Positions 35,771 through 48,750 of a stretch of DNA of 64,000 nucleotides are shown here, in pieces (position 1 is the first letter of the stretch; each line of letters opens with the position of its first letter). The stretch covers positions 4,898,001-4,962,000 of the forward strand of contig CP126193.1 in NCBI GenBank assembly GCA_030272155.1, read 5' to 3'. Origin of the DNA: Tetradesmus obliquus. Lineage: Eukaryota; Chlorophyta; Chlorophyceae; Sphaeropleales; Scenedesmaceae. Made by a program: the position numbers and the translations under genes. The notes beneath the pieces are model-generated. The model was not told the origin of the DNA. It searched no databases and was given only the letters and a program-made list of their open reading frames with translations.

Positions 35771-35784
35771 CGTCGACGATGGCG
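35765..35784. repeat. Perfect 20-bp palindrome holding two divergent start codons
   Basis: CGCCATCGTCGACGATGGCG equals its own reverse complement. It contains the ATG of the + gene (35779) and, on the other strand, the candidate ATG of the - paralogue (35770). Confidence 0.85.
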
Positions 35785-37898
35785 ATGTACGCTTACAACA
35801 CCACCGCAACCAGCGAGCATGACCTGCAGCCCCTGCAAAAGAAGTTCGACGGCTTGCCAATGCAGCTCAGCACAGCAGCGGGCAACATTGACGCTGTTCT
35901 GCACCTTGCTGCTGAGGCCCGCGCCGTGCCGCTGCATGAGATTGTCCCCCTGCAGAGCAGCAAGGAGGGCAGCCAAGCAATTGCCAGCCTCAGAGAAATC
36001 CGCTCAAAGTTCATCACCCGGGTCATTGTCTTCCGCGAGGTGCTGCTTCCTGTCAGCTCGCGTGTGGTCAACGCTCTGCACAGCCTGCTGGACTACATGG
36101 AAGATGAAGAGCTGTTCCTGGACCTGGCCAAGGCAGGAGAGGTCAGCCACCTGTGCAACGAGCACGCCCAGGACGCAGCAGATGTGCAGAAAGGCTACGA
36201 AACCTTGTCTTCAGACCTGCTGGCACTGACCGACATCATGGACACCAAGTTCAAAAAGGTGCGGGGCGGATTGAGAGCACAGCGCACGCACTGGACATGT
36301 AAAGCATGTGGAGAGGCACAGAGTAGTCTGTTCTGCTAGCAGGCTGGGCTGTGGTGATATGCAGATGGACCGCATGCGGCTGTGCTCGATGGCTCAATCC
36401 ATCTGTCTAACCCCCGCTTGCTGCCGCCCTCCTGCCCGCAGGTCAACTTGGACATCAAGGCGCTGGCTGAGAAGTACGCGACGCACAATTCCCACGAGCA
36501 GAAGCTGGGGTGGGCTGCTGGTGGCCTTGCGGTTGCTGGCGTGGTGGGCGGCTCAGCTCTGGCAATGTGTCTGATGGGCCCTGGTGGCGTGCTGTTTGCA
36601 CCTCACCTCGCGGCTGGAGCACTGGGTGCCAGTTGTGCTAGCGGCAGCGGCCTTGCTGTGGGTTTCAAGTGCGCATCCGACGCGGCAGCGGCAAAGGCAG
36701 TAGCAGTCAGAGAAAGTGCCAAGGTGCTGGGTGACGCGCAGAGGGCAGCGGAGGGCCAGCTGCCTGAAGCTGTCAGGAAGTTTGCCGGCGCGATGGCACA
36801 CCTGGCGGAGTTCTTCAGCCTCCTTGGCAACAGCGTGCAGCGCATCGAGAGCAGTGCAGCGCGCATTGAGTGCCGCTTGAAGAAGGAGGCGGAGCTGGAC
36901 AAGTGAGTGCCGTGCTACGGCTGGCAGCGGCAATGTGCCACGTGAATGTTTGAAGCAATAGTTGTGTGGCCGTTACTGCTGTACATGTGTGGCTTACTCA
37001 TGCTTTGGGGCGGTGGCGCAGTGTGCTTAGTACGCCAGCCAGGCATGGCGTTGATTCCAGTTTGGAGTGACAGCGAAGTGTGACACGAACCTGCTGGACT
37101 CAAGGTTGGCCTGGGAGTGATGCCACAGCAGTTCAATCAAGAAGCTCCAAACACCTGTGGCCTGTGCATCAACACATGGACATGCTGCTGCCCGTATGCC
37201 CCTGCTGTCCTGCCCATGCCCACAGGTGCTACACCGCCCTGTACAAGACGCTGTGCAGGCAGATGGCGGCAGTCAAGCAGAGCTGCGACGCCTACCAGCG
37301 CTTTGTGTCCAATGTTCACGTCAAGGTGGACCACCTGAAGCTGGGAGAGGACCAGCCCGCACTGAGCTACATCGAAGAGTGGTTCCAGGAGCAGCAGGAG
37401 GTGCGCAACAGCTCTGCGCTTGCATGCACTGCAGCTGCAGCATGCAACGTGCTGGCCCGCACTGTGTGTGTGTGTGTGTGCAGATTGCGGCCGGCGCAGC
37501 ATCGGTGGTTAGCTGCAGCTGCTACAGTGATGGTGTCTGCCAGCAGCCATCTGCGTGCATGTGCTGCTGCTTGTCGCAATCATATCTCGGTGTAGCCTGG
37601 TGACGCGGAGACAACACCTATGACAGCGATTGCGGCAAGACACTGCCGGAAATTAGCCTGAGCGCGATGTCAGGCTGCCGGCGGCGCTGCAACTGCACAA
37701 CAGTGGGCACTGCAATGGCAGCAAGGTGGTGCACTGATGTTGCGCATGTGCCCTGCACTTGCCGCCGTGTGCTTGCAGGCTGTTGCACGCGGCTGCCTGG
37801 CTCACCTGCACCGTCTGAAGGAGATGGCTGCCAACCCGCGCAGACGCACACAGCAGCAGCAGCGGCTGGCTGACCGCAAAGCAGCCGCGCAGGCTTGA
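35779..37898 (+). CDS. Unrecognised helical protein with central hydrophobic hairpin
   Basis: Exons 35779-36258, 36442-36902, 37226-37400, 37484-37504 and 37779-37898 join to 418 aa. Residues 1-180 are predicted-looking long helices (LQPLQKKFDGLPMQL, VVNALHSLLDYMEDEELFLD). Residues about 180-230 are a Gly/Ala-rich hydrophobic double segment (GWAAGGLAVAGVVGGSALAM, then GVLFAPHLAAGALGAS). Helices follow (AMAHLAEFFSLLGNSVQRIE) and a Gln/Arg-rich tail (NPRRRTQQQQRLADRK). A helical bundle around one membrane hairpin recalls several membrane-inserting families, but I can assign none. No signal peptide. Exon 4 is only 21 nt and is the weakest join, after a (GT)n tract. The gene is head-to-head with its degenerate paralogue, start codons 9 bp apart. 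Function unknown. Confidence 0.75.
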
Positions 37899-39610
37899 CC
37901 CAACACCCCTGCAATGTGAAGTACAACTTGCTGCTGAGCTGTTGCTTTCCTGCTGGGCTCGAGATTCATGCAAGCAGTGTGAGCCAAGCGCCTGCTGGCA
38001 GCAGTCGTGAGCTGTTGCGTGGCTGCAGACGCAGAGCAGCCTGCCTGACTACAGAAAGACATTGGTCATATGCATGTCGTGTTCAGCAGCACAGTGTGGT
38101 GCACGGCAACAAGCATGCTGATGTTTGGATTTGCTTGGAGTATGTGCACATGTGGAGCCTGTGCACATGTGGAGCCTGTGCACTGATTCACTGGTTCGCT
38201 GCATGTGTAGCATGAAAGCGTACATGTACATTTTGGTGATGTTGTACAGTTTGTTGATAATGTACCGTTCGAGGCGCTGGGGCTGCTGCGCTTGAGCGTT
38301 GGTTGCGTTGCCATGGCTGGTGATCCTTGTAGCACCTCATCTCCAACTGCACTTAACGTGCGGACAACCAACTCAGAACTGCGTGCGGGTCAGATTCGCT
38401 GCTGTGCATAGCAACGTGGCTCCTGAGACGCGCATGTAACATGCATGAGACTGTCCATCTTTGCATACTACCAGCCCAGCTGGCAGGCTCGTGATCTGAG
38501 GATTGACGGCAATGGCTGCAGCCGGTTGGCATGACATCACAGTGCTTTTTTAACAACGTTGGTGGGAAAGATCTGCTGTAACAAGACAATCGTGTCTGTT
38601 AGGGTCACCTTTGGTGCATTTCTGGGCACTGCAGTCGAACACCAACATCCGTTGTAGCAGCGAGCATATCAGCCGTGGCAACTGCACAGAGACCCCAAGC
38701 TCTTGTGAGCTGTCATTGCAATGGCTACCGGCAATCCCCCTGGTCACAAGTGTATGCCATGCATCAATGATGAGCAAAAACTCTCTCTGTGAATTTCAGT
38801 TCAGACCCCGAGGCATGTGCTGCGGCGGCAGGTGCTCCATCTTGTGCTACAAGTAGCACTGGCGTGGTGGTTTACCAGCTGCTTGGGGTTACTTAGATCA
38901 AACACAAGCCTTCGTTGAGCTACCCAAAGCAAACCCAGGCGCTACCTGGTAGCGATCACCCTACAACGCTAAATAGCAGCTACCAGGTGCAGAGCAGCAA
39001 CTGTAGCATGGGACGAACTGCGGCGCGTTATGTTACACGGTAGAACGCCAAACGTGCGACTAGACACGCAGTTAGGCAGTTTGCACGAGCCCACAGCCAG
39101 TAGGTCCTGTGAATGCATGCGGCATGCATATGCATGGGGCCCAAACAAGAACTCATGCACCACGCGGGTCTTCAAATCTTTCACCATCACACTGCTTGGC
39201 AAGCCCGCCACGTGCGACGCTTGCAAGCTCTGTCAGCTGCAGTGCCCTCGTAAGCAGAGGCATGCCCACGATCAGCGCACATACTGTGATCTGTGATCTG
39301 GACCCCAAACACAATGTACACAAGCTGCTACTGCAAACACCCCTTTGAAAGACACATGTGTCCCCAGAAAGCACTGTCGTACTTTGCTGGCGCATCCTGC
39401 AAGCCCCAACAGCGGCAAGTGAGCTGCTGCTGTGTGCTGTGGTGCCGGACTCCACAGCACGCACAGCATGCCACGATCACACCCTGCGCTGCTGCTGTTG
39501 CTCGCCAGCTGCTGCCGCGGACAAGTAATACACTTCAGCACCGAGGCTGCTGCATGCAATACGGCATGCTGCCCCCAGCTGCTGCATGCTGCAGGTGTGC
39601 TGTTGCCGCC
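37899..39610. other. Convergent intergenic region with a dispersed repeat
   Basis: Between the 3' ends of the hairpin gene (+) and the RAB gene (-). Contains the second copy of the dispersed repeat next to the RAB stop. Near 38,150-38,180 there is a short direct repeat of TGTGCACATGTGGAGCC. Nothing else supported. Confidence 0.45.
39328..39590. repeat. Dispersed repeat, copy 2
   Basis: Partner of 33607-33870, about 5.7 kb away in the same orientation. It ends just before the stop codon of the RAB gene, so it is probably transcribed in that gene's 3' UTR in antisense orientation. Confidence 0.7.
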
Positions 39611-41343
<1,733 letters not shown>

Positions 41344-42666
41344 GGTTCTTGCTGCGCGTCGTCTGTAGCTAGGCCTGGGAGTGCGAGCGAGATGGGCGTT
41401 CACCAGCGTTCGTGGCAAGCCAACAACAACCACAGGCGCAAGCAAGGTCTGAGCTTAATTTAAAGTTGGGCAGACTGTGATCCCGCCACTCTAACTGCAA
41501 GCCTCACCACGCTGATTGCCAAGTCACTGGGGGTTAGGCTGGTTAGGTCTTTCTTGGGAGCCTCTTGCAACAGCAAAGCTGCCAGACCATCTGATCCCCT
41601 GATCTGACTATACCAAGCACTATCATAACGTCAAAATCAGCAAGCCAATCAGCAAACAGTTTACCCTTGCCCTAATGGCCTGCCCAGCAGCGGGTGACTG
41701 CAGCAATGCTGTTGCGGAATACAGTGCTCTGGTCAAGTACAGTCAAAGGAGATTGCTGATTCTTGCCAGTTATCAGCGTCTTCAACGTGATTCAGGACTT
41801 GCTTACGCCAGGCGAGGAAGTCAGTGTTGTACTTGTCAACAAGGACAACAACAGCTGAGCGTCGTGCCCTGAGCACAGCCTCACAGCCACTGTACCCACC
41901 AGCAGGCTGGCAATGCATGGCGGTGCATGCCATCACACTGCACTATGCCTGACGTGAGCACTGCTCAGGTCATGGCACATCCAAGGTTGAGACAAGGGGT
42001 GAGCCTGATGCAGCGCTGCAGCAAATGGCACCAGCATGCTCCAGTGAGCACTGCTTGTTTTTGCATGGAAGCTTGCAGGACACTGGCACACGTAGCAACG
42101 GCAGCATGTAGCAAGGGCAGCGAGACATGCAGGCTGTAGGCAGTACACAGGCGGCGCTGGCCTGGTGTTTTTCAAGGCGAATTTACATGCATGCTGCTTG
42201 CAGGATTCCAGCTGCAACCCTTGCGCTGCCGCTTGTGTCAGTTTGAGACGTGAATGATGGTGCATGCATACACATGTACCTACGTAGGTTTTACGTCGCC
42301 ATTCAGCTGCTGTACTGACTGATGTGTGCAGCATCGCCGGCCCCGCCAGCCATTTGATAACACAGCAGGGAACCGTCCCCTGCCATCTGAGGACGATGCA
42401 CTGCCTGCAACGTGTCTCACAACTGAGCCTCTGACGTTTAGCGCGATGTTCTCCTGCTACGGCTGACACCAGCTGCTGGTGACCGAGTGCCAAAACACCT
42501 TGTTAAACATCACGTGCACGGTGGTACCACGCAGGTATTACAATGATGAAGTCCCTGCAAGACCCGGACAGTCGAACAGAGGAACCTCAGTTGATTATCA
42601 AGTGAGCTCGATCGACTCTTGAGAGGGCAGCTGCGCCAGAGACACCCGACCCAAAACGGACCAAAG
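41344..42666. other. Divergent intergenic region
   Basis: 1.3 kb holding the RAB promoter at the left and the secreted-protein promoter at the right. A short minus-strand frame near 41,733-41,936 has a natural-looking segment (YNTDFLAWRKQVLNHVED) but no start, splice support or neighbours. Otherwise nothing. Confidence 0.4.
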
Positions 42667-43450
42667 ATGAACTGGCGAGTTGTAGCCGTTTTTGTTGTGC
42701 TGTGCACCGTAACCGAAGCTCACAAATTTGATACAGCTCTTGGATCGGGTGAGTGGCCTTGGATAGCACCGTAGTCCATTGCACCGTCGTACAGCAGCAC
42801 ACTCCGCCTCTGTCGCGAGTTTGCAGGGTCCTAACGCAAGCGAGCAGTCGCCTACTGCACGCATTTGCTACAGCACAACAATGCTGCTTCGAGAACGGTG
42901 GCAGCATGTGCATCAGGCAGCTGACGCGGTCTGGACAGCTTCTTGAACAGCTGCACTTGCTGCTTTGCACAGCACATGGCAGCGTGCACTGCAGGCCCAT
43001 GCAGCCCTTCTAGCCCCATGCATAAGCTGGCCAAAATGGAAAGTAATGACGTTACCTGCTGGCCTCTCGGCTGTTCCCTGGCATGCAGGTAGTGCGCGGA
43101 AGCTGCTACAGGGCAGCTCTGCAGTGACGCCACAGCAGACTGTCAAGTCCAAGTGCACCACCACCAAAGCAACTGATGCTGCTAACACGGCCACAGCAGC
43201 AGCAGGACAGCCAGTTGCAACCAAGTCAGGTGCAGCACTTGCTACAACCACAACCAAGGCCGGAAACACCATGAAGCCTGCAGCAGGTGCCCAGCAGGCT
43301 GGCACCACTGCACGCCCTGCAAGCAAGCCCACACAGAAAGCCCCCAGTGCTGCCATGACCTACAGGCCAATTTCAGTCATAGGCCCCACCCCCAGGAGCG
43401 AGGAGAGGTTCAAGATCGGTGACGATGCCCTGCGGGGCATGGGCAAGTGA
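42667..43450 (+). CDS. Small secreted Thr/Ala-rich protein
   Basis: Exons 42667-42748 and 43089-43450 join to 147 aa. The N-terminus MNWRVVAVFVVLCTVTEAHK is a classic signal peptide. Just after it comes SARKLLQGSS; an ARKLLQ-like motif soon after the signal sequence is common in secreted and membrane proteins of volvocine and related algae and may mark processing. The middle is Thr/Ala/Lys-rich with low complexity (TTTTKAGNTMKPAAGAQQAG). The end is more ordered: MTYRPISVIGPTPRSEERFK, then a short tail. No catalytic domain is visible. It may be a cell-wall or extracellular-matrix component (inference). The two-exon model rests on the signal peptide, a GTGAGT donor, a GCATGCAG acceptor and matching phase. 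A TGTAA signal lies 180 bases past the stop. Confidence 0.72.
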
Positions 43451-43629
43451 GCACTCCAGGCTCAGTCTGCTGAGCGCTGCAGTTGAGCTACAGCTGAAGC
43501 TGCTGCTCACCCAACCTGGCATTTCGTTTCACACTTCAGCAAGTGGAGTGATTTCCAGTGAAGGAGCACCGCCGGTAATCCTACAGCCTTGAAGGACGAG
43601 CCGGCAGCGCTCTGTGCTGGCCGGCAAAA

Positions 43630-43634
43630 TGTAA
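43630..43634 (+). terminator. TGTAA polyadenylation signal
   Basis: Chlorophyte-type signal 180 bases after the stop of the secreted-protein gene. Confidence 0.5.
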
Positions 43635-44323
43635 TGTTTTGGGCCGATCGGTGAAGGTCCTGATTCTGTGGGGCGCCGTCTGCCACATGTACAAGCTGGC
43701 AGCGACGTTCACAGTTAAAGGCTGGAAGCGCGCACGAGCTGACTCAGCATACACTGTTGAGCTGGGGTGGTTGAAACCTAATAGCGTGCAGTGTGTTGTG
43801 TATTATTGATGCTTGATCACGTCGATGCGCATTGTGCAGCAGTTGCAAGCTGGCATGTGGCACGTTGTGCTGGCAGCGCCAGTGACATGCAGGGAAGGAT
43901 TGGTCGATATCAGGTGCCCGTTTGGATTCCTAATCTTGTCACGCCTCATGTTCAAGCACCTGGTGCAGCTTGTGCAGTTGCCAACCTAGGACACTGCATG
44001 CAAATTCATCAGCTGCAGGCGTACCATGCGGCAGTAGCTGCTGGCTTGTTGCCAGAAGTGCTCAGCAGCACTGACAGTGACAGCCCTACTAGGGCTGACT
44101 AGTAGTCGCTGAGTGTATAAAGCAGTTGGATTTGTGACCCTGCAACTCTGCTGCATCATTCACGCTCCCATAATTGCTGGGCCACGAGTTATCCCCATTG
44201 AGTGTTGCATATAAGACAGGGATATGGTCCGTTGTCCATCACATCTTTGTTTTGTCCATCACATCTTGGAAGGCCTCTGCGTGTCAGACGCCCAGTCAGC
44301 GCGGGGTTGCCAAGGGTTCATGC

Positions 44324-44399
44324 TTCCTTCCGGTTGTTGTAGCTGTCGGCAGGTCATAAAGCTCCTTCCGGTTGTTGTAGCTGTCGGCAGGTCATAAAG
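44324..44399. repeat. Two tandem 38-bp units
   Basis: CCTTCCGGTTGTTGTAGCTG and the following GTCGGCAGGTCATAAAGC appear twice with only a one-base difference at the junction, 38 bp apart. Confidence 0.9.
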
Positions 44400-45903
44400 C
44401 GGTGTGGTGGATCTCTCTACGTAGGTATGACATGGCATCACGCGATTATTGCTTGAGCTTACCAAGTTCACGGCTGACGATCGCTTCACCGTGACTGTGA
44501 CAGCGGTTGCCAGCCTGGCAAGTGCAGACGTGATCACGGTGAAGATTACAAGTTGGCAAGGGCACTGGGGCTCGCGGGCAGCTTGGTATCAGAGGGTTAT
44601 AACGGTTGGTGAAGTAAGTTGTTACTTGCCTGGCTGCTGCGTGTGACTAGCCAGTAGGATTTCGTCCCCCCTGGTAACAAAAAAAAAGTTGTTACTTGGT
44701 ACCTTGTCTTCTGAAGCTATGGCGGTACAGCAGACAGCAAGCTGTTGTTGCATTCAATGCACAGTGCCGACAGAGCCAATGCTTGGCGGCCATGCAGCCA
44801 AACACTTTACCGCCCATGCACAACCCTGCAGGACCATGTACTCTGGCCAGAGTGACCCAATGGCACGCATGCACACGCACTGCGGCGAGCAGTGATGCCA
44901 CATGCGTACAGTGGTTGTACAGTGGCGCATGAGCCGCCTTGCGCGCTGACACACAAACACACACGCTGGTGGTCCGCAACAAGCAGACCTGCAGCCACGC
45001 CTGAGGCGTAGGGGCACATCACACGCCCCAACCCATGTCTAGTGCGGACACCCCCAAACATCGCCGAAAGGGCAACCCAAATGCAAGCTGTTCCGTGGTG
45101 CGGCAACACCAAGAATCATGCCCAGCTCCAAGATGGGCACCTACGCTGCTCACACAACACTGCCGCTTCCAATAACAAACAGCGAGCCATGAAACAGACA
45201 CTGGGTGGCTGCCCAGTAATCAACTAATAACACCACTGACCAGGACCATTCCGGCCGCAACACCACAGCTGCTGAACTGACACATGCACTCATCCCTCAC
45301 AACCAAGACGCCGCTGCGGCAAGCTAGCTTGCTGAGCTGGTACTAGCTGTAGCATGTCCTTGTGGGACACAGCTGCTGCACAGTCACCAGCTGCAGCACA
45401 GGAAGGACCAAACGTGATGCTGACCTGCACTGCAAACACCTCACACGCCAGCTGTTGTTGCTGAGCACTTGCTTCAGCGTTCAAACCTTCTTACGGGTGC
45501 TGGCCGCGGCAGGTGCCACACTCTCTGATTGATAAATCGACTGCACTCCCACCCACTCGACAACCCACAACATAACGTAGCGTTTGCATGGCACTGCTAT
45601 GCGTACTGCCATGCAAGCATAATTGGGAATTGGCCAAGTTGGACGTAACATCCTAGCCTGCTCTTTGGTCACTGCACCCTTGCCCATACATGCCAGCATG
45701 CCACATGCCAGCCACTCCACTGGAAGCCGGCTGCCACCGCATCAGTTTTTTCAACCTGCAGCTGCAGCAACCCCCAACGACACTCACTCTCATGCACTCC
45801 TGCATTCGCTGCCACTGCCGCTGCTGCCGTCATGGCTAGGCATAACACCCAAACCCAGCTGATACAGCACAGCAGGGCACTTCAACAGCTGCCTATGCTA
45901 AGC

Positions 45904-48478
45904 TCACAGCATCATGGCCTCTGCTACAGCCTCCTGCTCAGGCGACATATGGCTGATGCTGCTGCTGGTGTCCTTTGTCAAGATGAACACACTGCCGCCG
46001 TCGCCGCGGGTGATGCGGGTGTCCTCATCCAGGTATGTTGTCAGCAGCCATGTAGAAGCGCTGTCGTTGGTGATGGGGAAGGAAAGGTCTGGCGCCTGGC
46101 TGACAATGCCACCAACCTGTAATGCACAGAGAGCACAGCGTTCAGCACAGGACAGCAATCTGCAGCATGGCCACCAGTTGGCGGCTGGCTGGGCCGCCAC
46201 CATGCAGCAATGCAAGAGGCGCACTGGCCCCAAGTGCTTGCTGTTGCCCTACACGTGCATGAGCTTGGCGACAAACTGTGCCGCACTCTGGCGCAGCCTC
46301 AGCCAGCAAAACGCATGCCGTGAACGATGCTTGCCAGCTGAGGTCCGGCAGATGCCTGGTGTGCGCAGCAGTGCTGCTTTGTTGAGCAAAGCGTGCACAG
46401 CAGGTGCCTGTTGACCGATGCAAAGAGTGCACTCCGCTCTTGTCCCCTTGTGCGTGCACACAAACCCCTGGCTCCGCACCTGCTTCAGGATGCTGCTGAG
46501 CCCCTGGCTGAAGGGCTGCAGCACGCCGCGCAGCTGGCTCAGGTCGACTGTCTGCCCCAGCACATCCACGCTCTCAGGCACCTCCAAATCTGACAAGAGC
46601 TCCGGCGTGGCGATGCTGCCCCGCTCAAACGCGATCTGCAGCCGCTTCGGGCTGCGCACCTCGAATGAGGCCGTCGCGCTGAGGCTAGTGCGGGACAACG
46701 GCACGCTCAGGGCCGCGCGGTTCTCGACTGTTGCGGTGATTGTGTCCACGCGCTGCGTGATGTCGCCGATGGTAACAAAGGGCAGCTTGCTGAGCGCCAG
46801 GATGGCCAGCAGCTCGCTGTTGCTGGTGTAGACCAGCTTCCAGTCGCCGTCCAGCAGCGCCATCATCTGCAGCAGGTGTGCATGAAGTGAGGCAGCGAGG
46901 CAAACAAAGCAACATGAGAGGACACTGTTTGAAAGCGAGCGTGGAAGCAGCTGCCAGGGGAACACGGGCCAGTCGCAGTCCAGCAGCGCCATCACCTGCG
47001 GCACGTGTGCGTGGGGCAGCCGTGAGGCAGGAGGGCGCAGCCGTATGCAAGCACAACACGGGGACGGGTGGGCCATGGGAAGATGAGGCCAGGAGTGGGA
47101 TGATACAACGGAACATACAGTTTGGCAAATGACCGGACATGACACTGTAAGAGCTGGCAGGCATGCTCTACAAGGGCATGAACCTTGTACACCAGCTGGA
47201 TAACTTGGTCAGCAAAACGCGTGCAGTCCAGCCACGGGCTCCTGCAGCGACAGTGAACCATATACAACACAGCTTCAAGCTAGAGGTGCTGCACCTGCAA
47301 TTTGCAACAGCTGTGCCACCCCCTGTGCAAGGAAACCACTGGCGCCCAGTACTCTGCAGCAGATGCAAACTTGTGGCAGCTGACACAAAGCCCGCGTCTG
47401 CTTCCAGCTGCTGCTGCTGCTGCTGCTGCCGCTTCCTCCTCCTCTGCTGCTGCTGCTGTTGCTGCTGCTACGCACCTCTGTTGGTGAGGGTGTGGGGTTC
47501 TTTGCCTCCAGCTGCGTGATGAGCTCGTTGATCTCTGCACGGACCTCGCTGCGCGCTGACAGGCCGCGCTCGGTGCCATAAAACGAGTCCAGCAGCGCTG
47601 CCTGCAAGTGTAAACGTGTGGCATTATCACATCAGGCAGGCACACATGCAAGTGGCAGGGCTCCAGCATGGAGCTTGCATGCAGCTGCTGTGCCTGACAG
47701 AATGCGTTGTGGGCGGCAAGCAGCGATGGCACGCAAGCCCTCGCTGCCATTGCTGCTGCTCCCAGCATGTTAAATATAAGCTGTAGCTATCGCTTAGAAG
47801 AAGTGCCATGCGCGCAGCTGTCCAGTTCCATGTGCGCCGCCAGTGCAACAACAAACGCCTGCGCACCTTGATGTCTGCTGCGCTCATTTCGTCTGACTCT
47901 GGCTCAGCCATTGCCATGGCAAAGTCCATGACTGGGGCGCTGCTGAAATCCTGCAATCACAGTGCAGCATGGTCCTGAAAGTGCTCCTTAACTGGCAACA
48001 AGTCCAGCACAACAAAGAAGTTGACCAGCAGACAGGCTTGCACAGGCTTGCAGCCACCCATTCACATGCGCAGAAACTTGTACTGCCACAATGTGCAGCA
48101 GCTGCGTTGGCTGTGCAGAGCTTACCTGGGCAATGGAAGCCTCCTCTGCAGCTGCACGCAGACGGCGCATGGGCATCACCTGCAACCAACATGATGCAGA
48201 ACAGAAGTTGGTGGGTGGGCTTCAAGTGGTGGTCAGACCGTGCGATTCCTGCGCGGGACCGTCAGCACTAGCAAGCTACAGTTCGAGTTTATATAGTAAT
48301 TCTCACCCGTCCACCAGCCTTGACCACCCTGGGGGTCACGATCCTTCGGCTAGAACTCCTGCAGGAAGCGCCTCTTGCGAGTGAGACACCTAGCATCTCC
48401 CAGCAACGCCACATCCGCCGATAAGACAACGTACCTAGCGATCATTCCATTGTTTTGGGATAGCTGCAGCGCTGACAT
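45904..48478 (-). CDS. Plastid fibrillin / plastid lipid-associated protein (PAP)
   Basis: Exons 48435-48478, 48307-48373, 48126-48179, 47867-47950, 47476-47601, 46480-46866 and 45904-46116 join to 324 aa. The leader is Ser/Arg-rich and almost acid-free ([19 protein letters not shown]), a chloroplast transit peptide. The PAP domain begins [20 protein letters not shown], followed by [27 protein letters not shown] and [11 protein letters not shown]. It ends with a strand-rich part ([20 protein letters not shown]) and [20 protein letters not shown], which matches the family's usual end. Fibrillins bind lipids and quinones at thylakoids and plastoglobules and support photoprotection. The intron before exon 6 holds a duplicated copy of that exon's first bases. 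The gene is divergent from nucleolin, with 272 bp between start codons. Confidence 0.92.
46836..47020 (-). repeat. Tandem intron duplication copying a fibrillin exon edge
   Basis: The start of exon 6 ([10 protein letters not shown], exon start 46866) recurs about 126 bp upstream in the intron as [10 protein letters not shown] with a GCAG acceptor. The upstream copy drifts out of the family sequence after ten residues. Confidence 0.85.
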
Positions 48479-48750
48479 GGTGCAGAGTGACGTTCGACGA
48501 CACGAATTACCAACACGGGCGACTCTGGTTTTGCTGCAAGCAGCACAAATGGAAAGTTGTCTGGGAACGCTGGCAGCACAAGCAGACAGCAAGCTGGCTG
48601 GGCAGAACCCTGCTACACCTGTGACAATGACAGTAACAACTGTGCGGCAACTTGATGGGCGACTTGCATGGTGCTCTCCCTTTGCTCTACTACCTTTATC
48701 GCCACTTTAGTGCTTTGCACCTGCTTGTGCAAGCACGACCAGCCTCAAAA
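48479..48750. promoter_or_regulatory. Bidirectional promoter region, fibrillin and nucleolin
   Basis: 272 bp separate the ATGs of a plastid-protein gene (-) and a nucleolar-protein gene (+). Both promoters and 5' UTRs must lie here. No TATA box is obvious. Confidence 0.5.

Larger units (their letters stand above)
43451..45903. other. Convergent intergenic region
   Basis: 2.4 kb. Contains a TGTAA signal at 43630-43634, a 38-bp tandem duplication at 44324-44399, a shorter direct repeat of GTCCATCACATCTT near 44,233-44,268 and a run of nine A at about 44,680. A frame around 44,450-44,540 (FTADDRFTVTVTAVASLA) is protein-like but too short and isolated to call. Confidence 0.4.

Noticed and set aside
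41733-41936. Minus-strand frame with YNTDFLAWRKQVLNHVED, vaguely gag-like
   Set aside because: Short, no start codon, no neighbouring element parts, no repeat ends.
43791-44102. 103-codon + strand frame after the secreted-protein gene
   Set aside because: Begins without ATG, lies past a TGTAA signal, and has no conserved segment.
44584-44594. TGGTATCAGAG, the usual initiator-tRNA primer site of LTR elements
   Set aside because: No paired terminal repeats or capsid/polymerase coding seen nearby; an 11-base match can occur by chance. At most a very old, unrecognisable fossil.
44449-44646. Frame with FTADDRFTVTVTAVASLA
   Set aside because: Protein-like but isolated; no start, splice partner or family; overlaps repeat-rich DNA.
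48270-48300. GTTCGAGTTTATAT resembling a tRNA B box
   Set aside because: No A box or cloverleaf can be drawn; it lies within a fibrillin intron.
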